IMG/VR virus record: IMGVR_UViG_3300031963_000887
Location: 1-24,716 of that record
DNA length: 24,716 nucleotides
DNA from: a virus
Reading direction: 5' to 3' (one strand)
Under the pieces are notes generated by a model, which saw only the letters and a program-made list of their open reading frames with translations, did no database searches and was not told the origin of the DNA. Within the stretch, counting starts at the first letter, position 1. The number at the start of each line of letters is the position of its first letter. The translations under genes and the position numbers were made by a program. Below are positions 23,679 to 24,716 of this stretch, piece after piece.

Positions 23679-24085
23679 CAGTTCCCTCGCGCTAAAGCCT
23701 GCTGATATAGAATTTCAATTTCTCCTGTTTGGTCGTAAGGAAGCATACGAGCAAGAGCAGTTGATAATTTTTCCTGCATAGCAGGTTGCATACCTAGTAT
23801 CTCTGGACCAGGACCAGGACCCATTGGGATACCTGAAGTAACAGGTTCATCTGGACGTTGTGATGGAGCATATAACGGAGTCACTGGTTCCATTTGACTT
23901 GGAGCCATACCCATCTCGCTACGAGATGTTGGACGCACATCTGGGGTACTTGCTAGTGGAGCACCTGCTTTATTAGCGGCGTTCTCTACACCTGAGCCGT
24001 ACTCTGTGGATTGAAAAGAAATACCATCTGTTCTCTTGGAGAATTTACCAGGTCCTGATACACCTGCCATAGGCCCTCTAGCCAT
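23678..24085 (-). CDS. Small Gly/Pro/Met-rich virion-region protein (135 aa)
   Basis: Opens MARGPMAGVSGPGKFSKRTD, continues with a low-complexity Pro/Ser/Met region and ends in a helix MQEKLSTALARMLPYDQTGEIEIL. The N-terminal MARGPMAGVSGPG-type sequence is a familiar start of a conserved protein next to the portal gene in actinobacterial phages, with no known role. The ATG lies inside the end of the 72-aa membrane protein gene, behind GGAGG. It could be a head completion or portal-associated factor. That is inference. Confidence 0.68.
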   Translation of the reverse strand: MARGPMAGVSGPGKFSKRTDGISFQSTEYGSGVENAANKAGAPLASTPDVRPTSRSEMGMAPSQMEPVTPLYAPSQRPDEPVTSGIPMGPGPGPEILGMQPAMQEKLSTALARMLPYDQTGEIEILYQQALARGN

Positions 24086-24296
24086 TTGGATCCTCCATCT
24101 TCTCTAAATCTTGTGTGAACTGTTCCCATACTCTGGAAACCTTTGTTGTTCTATTTGCGTTATACACTGCTAAATCTAAAAGTTCTGATGCGAGCATATC
24201 TACAGCTCGCACTATATTTACAAAGAAACCTGATAACACTACTAAAAAATCTGCTAGAGTGACAGAGCGTGGTACGTAATCTCTATCTTCGTCCAC
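24078..24296 (-). CDS. Small single-pass membrane protein (72 aa)
   Basis: Acidic N-terminus (DEDRDY), hydrophobic helix near residues 16-34 (LADFLVVLSGFFVNIVRAVD), then a second amphipathic region and a polar C-terminus rich in Glu/Asp. GTG start at 24296 follows GAGAGG. It overlaps the 135-aa gene by 8 bases. A membrane protein among head genes is unusual. Possible roles are a piece of the ejection apparatus or an assembly anchor. The family is not recognised with certainty. Confidence 0.6.
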   Translation of the reverse strand: MDEDRDYVPRSVTLADFLVVLSGFFVNIVRAVDMLASELLDLAVYNANRTTKVSRVWEQFTQDLEKMEDPNG

Positions 24297-24317
24297 GCTC
24301 TATCCTCTCTAGTAACA

Positions 24318-24449
24318 CTAAGCCTTCTTGCCTTTACGACCTGCTGGAGCATATCCAAATGCCACTTTACCGCCTTTAGGCTTCTTCATATCCTTCTTGC
24401 CTTCAGTTGGCTTAGCCATTGGAGCCTTTGCACGACCACCTTTTTTCAT
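24318..24449 (-). CDS. Very small basic protein (43 aa)
   Basis: Sequence runs MKKGGRAKAPMAKPTEGKKD then MKKPKGGKVAFGYAPAGRKG with a KKA end; roughly one third Lys/Arg. A strong GGGAGGTG ribosome binding site precedes the ATG at 24449. Similar Lys/Gly-rich mini-proteins sit beside portal genes in actinobacterial phages. DNA- or capsid-binding is conceivable. It is too short for the usual gene finders. Confidence 0.6.
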   Translation of the reverse strand: MKKGGRAKAPMAKPTEGKKDMKKPKGGKVAFGYAPAGRKGKKA

Positions 24450-24461
24450 ATCACACCTCCC

Positions 24462-24716
24462 TTACCCTGCAATAGATGCGAGTAATGACGCTATATCTGG
24501 ACGAGAGCCAGCAGCAGGGGCCGCACCCATTTGTTCTGGAGTTGGCTGCGAGGCAGGAACGGGGGCCATACCTGCTGCTGGAACTTCTTCGCCCATTGGA
24601 ACTTCTGGTGCTGGTTCTGGGGCGAATACTTCTTCAACTATCGTCTCAAGTTGCTTACCTTTCTGACGACCCTTGATAACCTCGGCGATTCTGGAAACAA
24701 TCTGAGAAGGATCTTG
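24462..24716 (-). CDS. C-terminal fragment of probable portal protein (84 residues visible)
   Basis: Open at the window edge. The visible residues start QDPSQIVSRIAEVIKGRQKG, pass through KQLETIVEEVFAPEPAPEVP, then a Pro/Ala/Met/Gly-rich region, and end PDIASLLASIAG. The helix followed by a VFAP-type turn and then a long Pro-rich disordered tail matches the C-terminal part of actinobacterial phage portal proteins. That match is from memory of the pattern, and the catalytically neutral fold cannot be verified from this fragment. Position upstream of small virion genes and the internal proteins supports the reading. An alternative is another large head protein. Confidence 0.5.
   Translation of the reverse strand, partial: QDPSQIVSRIAEVIKGRQKGKQLETIVEEVFAPEPAPEVPMGEEVPAAGMAPVPASQPTPEQMGAAPAAGSRPDIASLLASIAG

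Overview
The window is the late (virion structure, lysis and tail) half of a tailed double-stranded DNA phage genome. All but one gene lie on the minus strand, packed head to tail with overlaps of the TAATG, TGATG, ATGA or GTGA type, so the transcription order runs from about 24716 down to about 300. The base composition is AT-leaning. Several proteins match types I know from actinobacterial phages: the portal-like C-terminus, the MARGPMAGVSGPG-type small protein, the scaffold, the HYLYELRPNGG membrane protein and the CRSGCKTQDH protein. An AT-leaning genome with actinophage-type proteins suggests a phage of low-GC, probably aquatic, actinobacteria. That host is an inference. No tape-measure protein is visible, while four large proteins sit just upstream of the scaffold and capsid genes, so a short-tailed (podovirus-like) particle with internal ejection proteins is the most economical reading.

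Layout in transcription order. (1) 24716-23678: C-terminal end of a probable portal protein, a tiny basic protein, a one-helix membrane protein and a small Pro/Gly/Met-rich protein. (2) 23678-14119: four probable internal or ejection proteins (1586, 224, 740 and 632 aa). (3) 13998-12570: scaffold and N4 gp56-like major capsid protein, with hairpins in the leader and just after the capsid stop codon. (4) 12501-10386: a cluster of small proteins, several very rich in lysine, then two small virion-type proteins. (5) 10389-7436: a 423-aa collagen-like fibre protein with two Gly-X-Thr-rich blocks around a globular insert, followed without a gap by a GT25-type and a GT4-type glycosyltransferase. (6) 7476-1320: a probable tail adaptor, a run of Thr/Ala/Ser-rich tail proteins containing two families of tandem paralogues, a small Ala/Glu helical protein and a 638-aa propeller-like tail protein. 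(7) 1319-358: a membrane protein, an M15-type endolysin with a strongly basic tail, and a holin. (8) About 298-335: a rho-independent terminator closing the unit. At the left edge a single plus-strand gene for a small zinc-ribbon-like protein runs toward this terminator.

The most interesting unit is the collagen-like fibre coupled to two glycosyltransferases. The repeats are saturated with threonine in the Y position and contain no lysine. The GT25 gene overlaps the fibre gene by four bases. This looks like a self-contained system for building and sugar-coating a virion fibre on threonine, formally parallel to glycosylated spore-surface collagens and to the GT25 collagen galactosyltransferases of eukaryotes and giant viruses. 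Next in interest are the triplicated receptor-tip-like domain proteins (3486-5049), the second duplicated tail domain shared by 5719-6552 and 5046-5399, and the internal duplication in the 740-aa protein.
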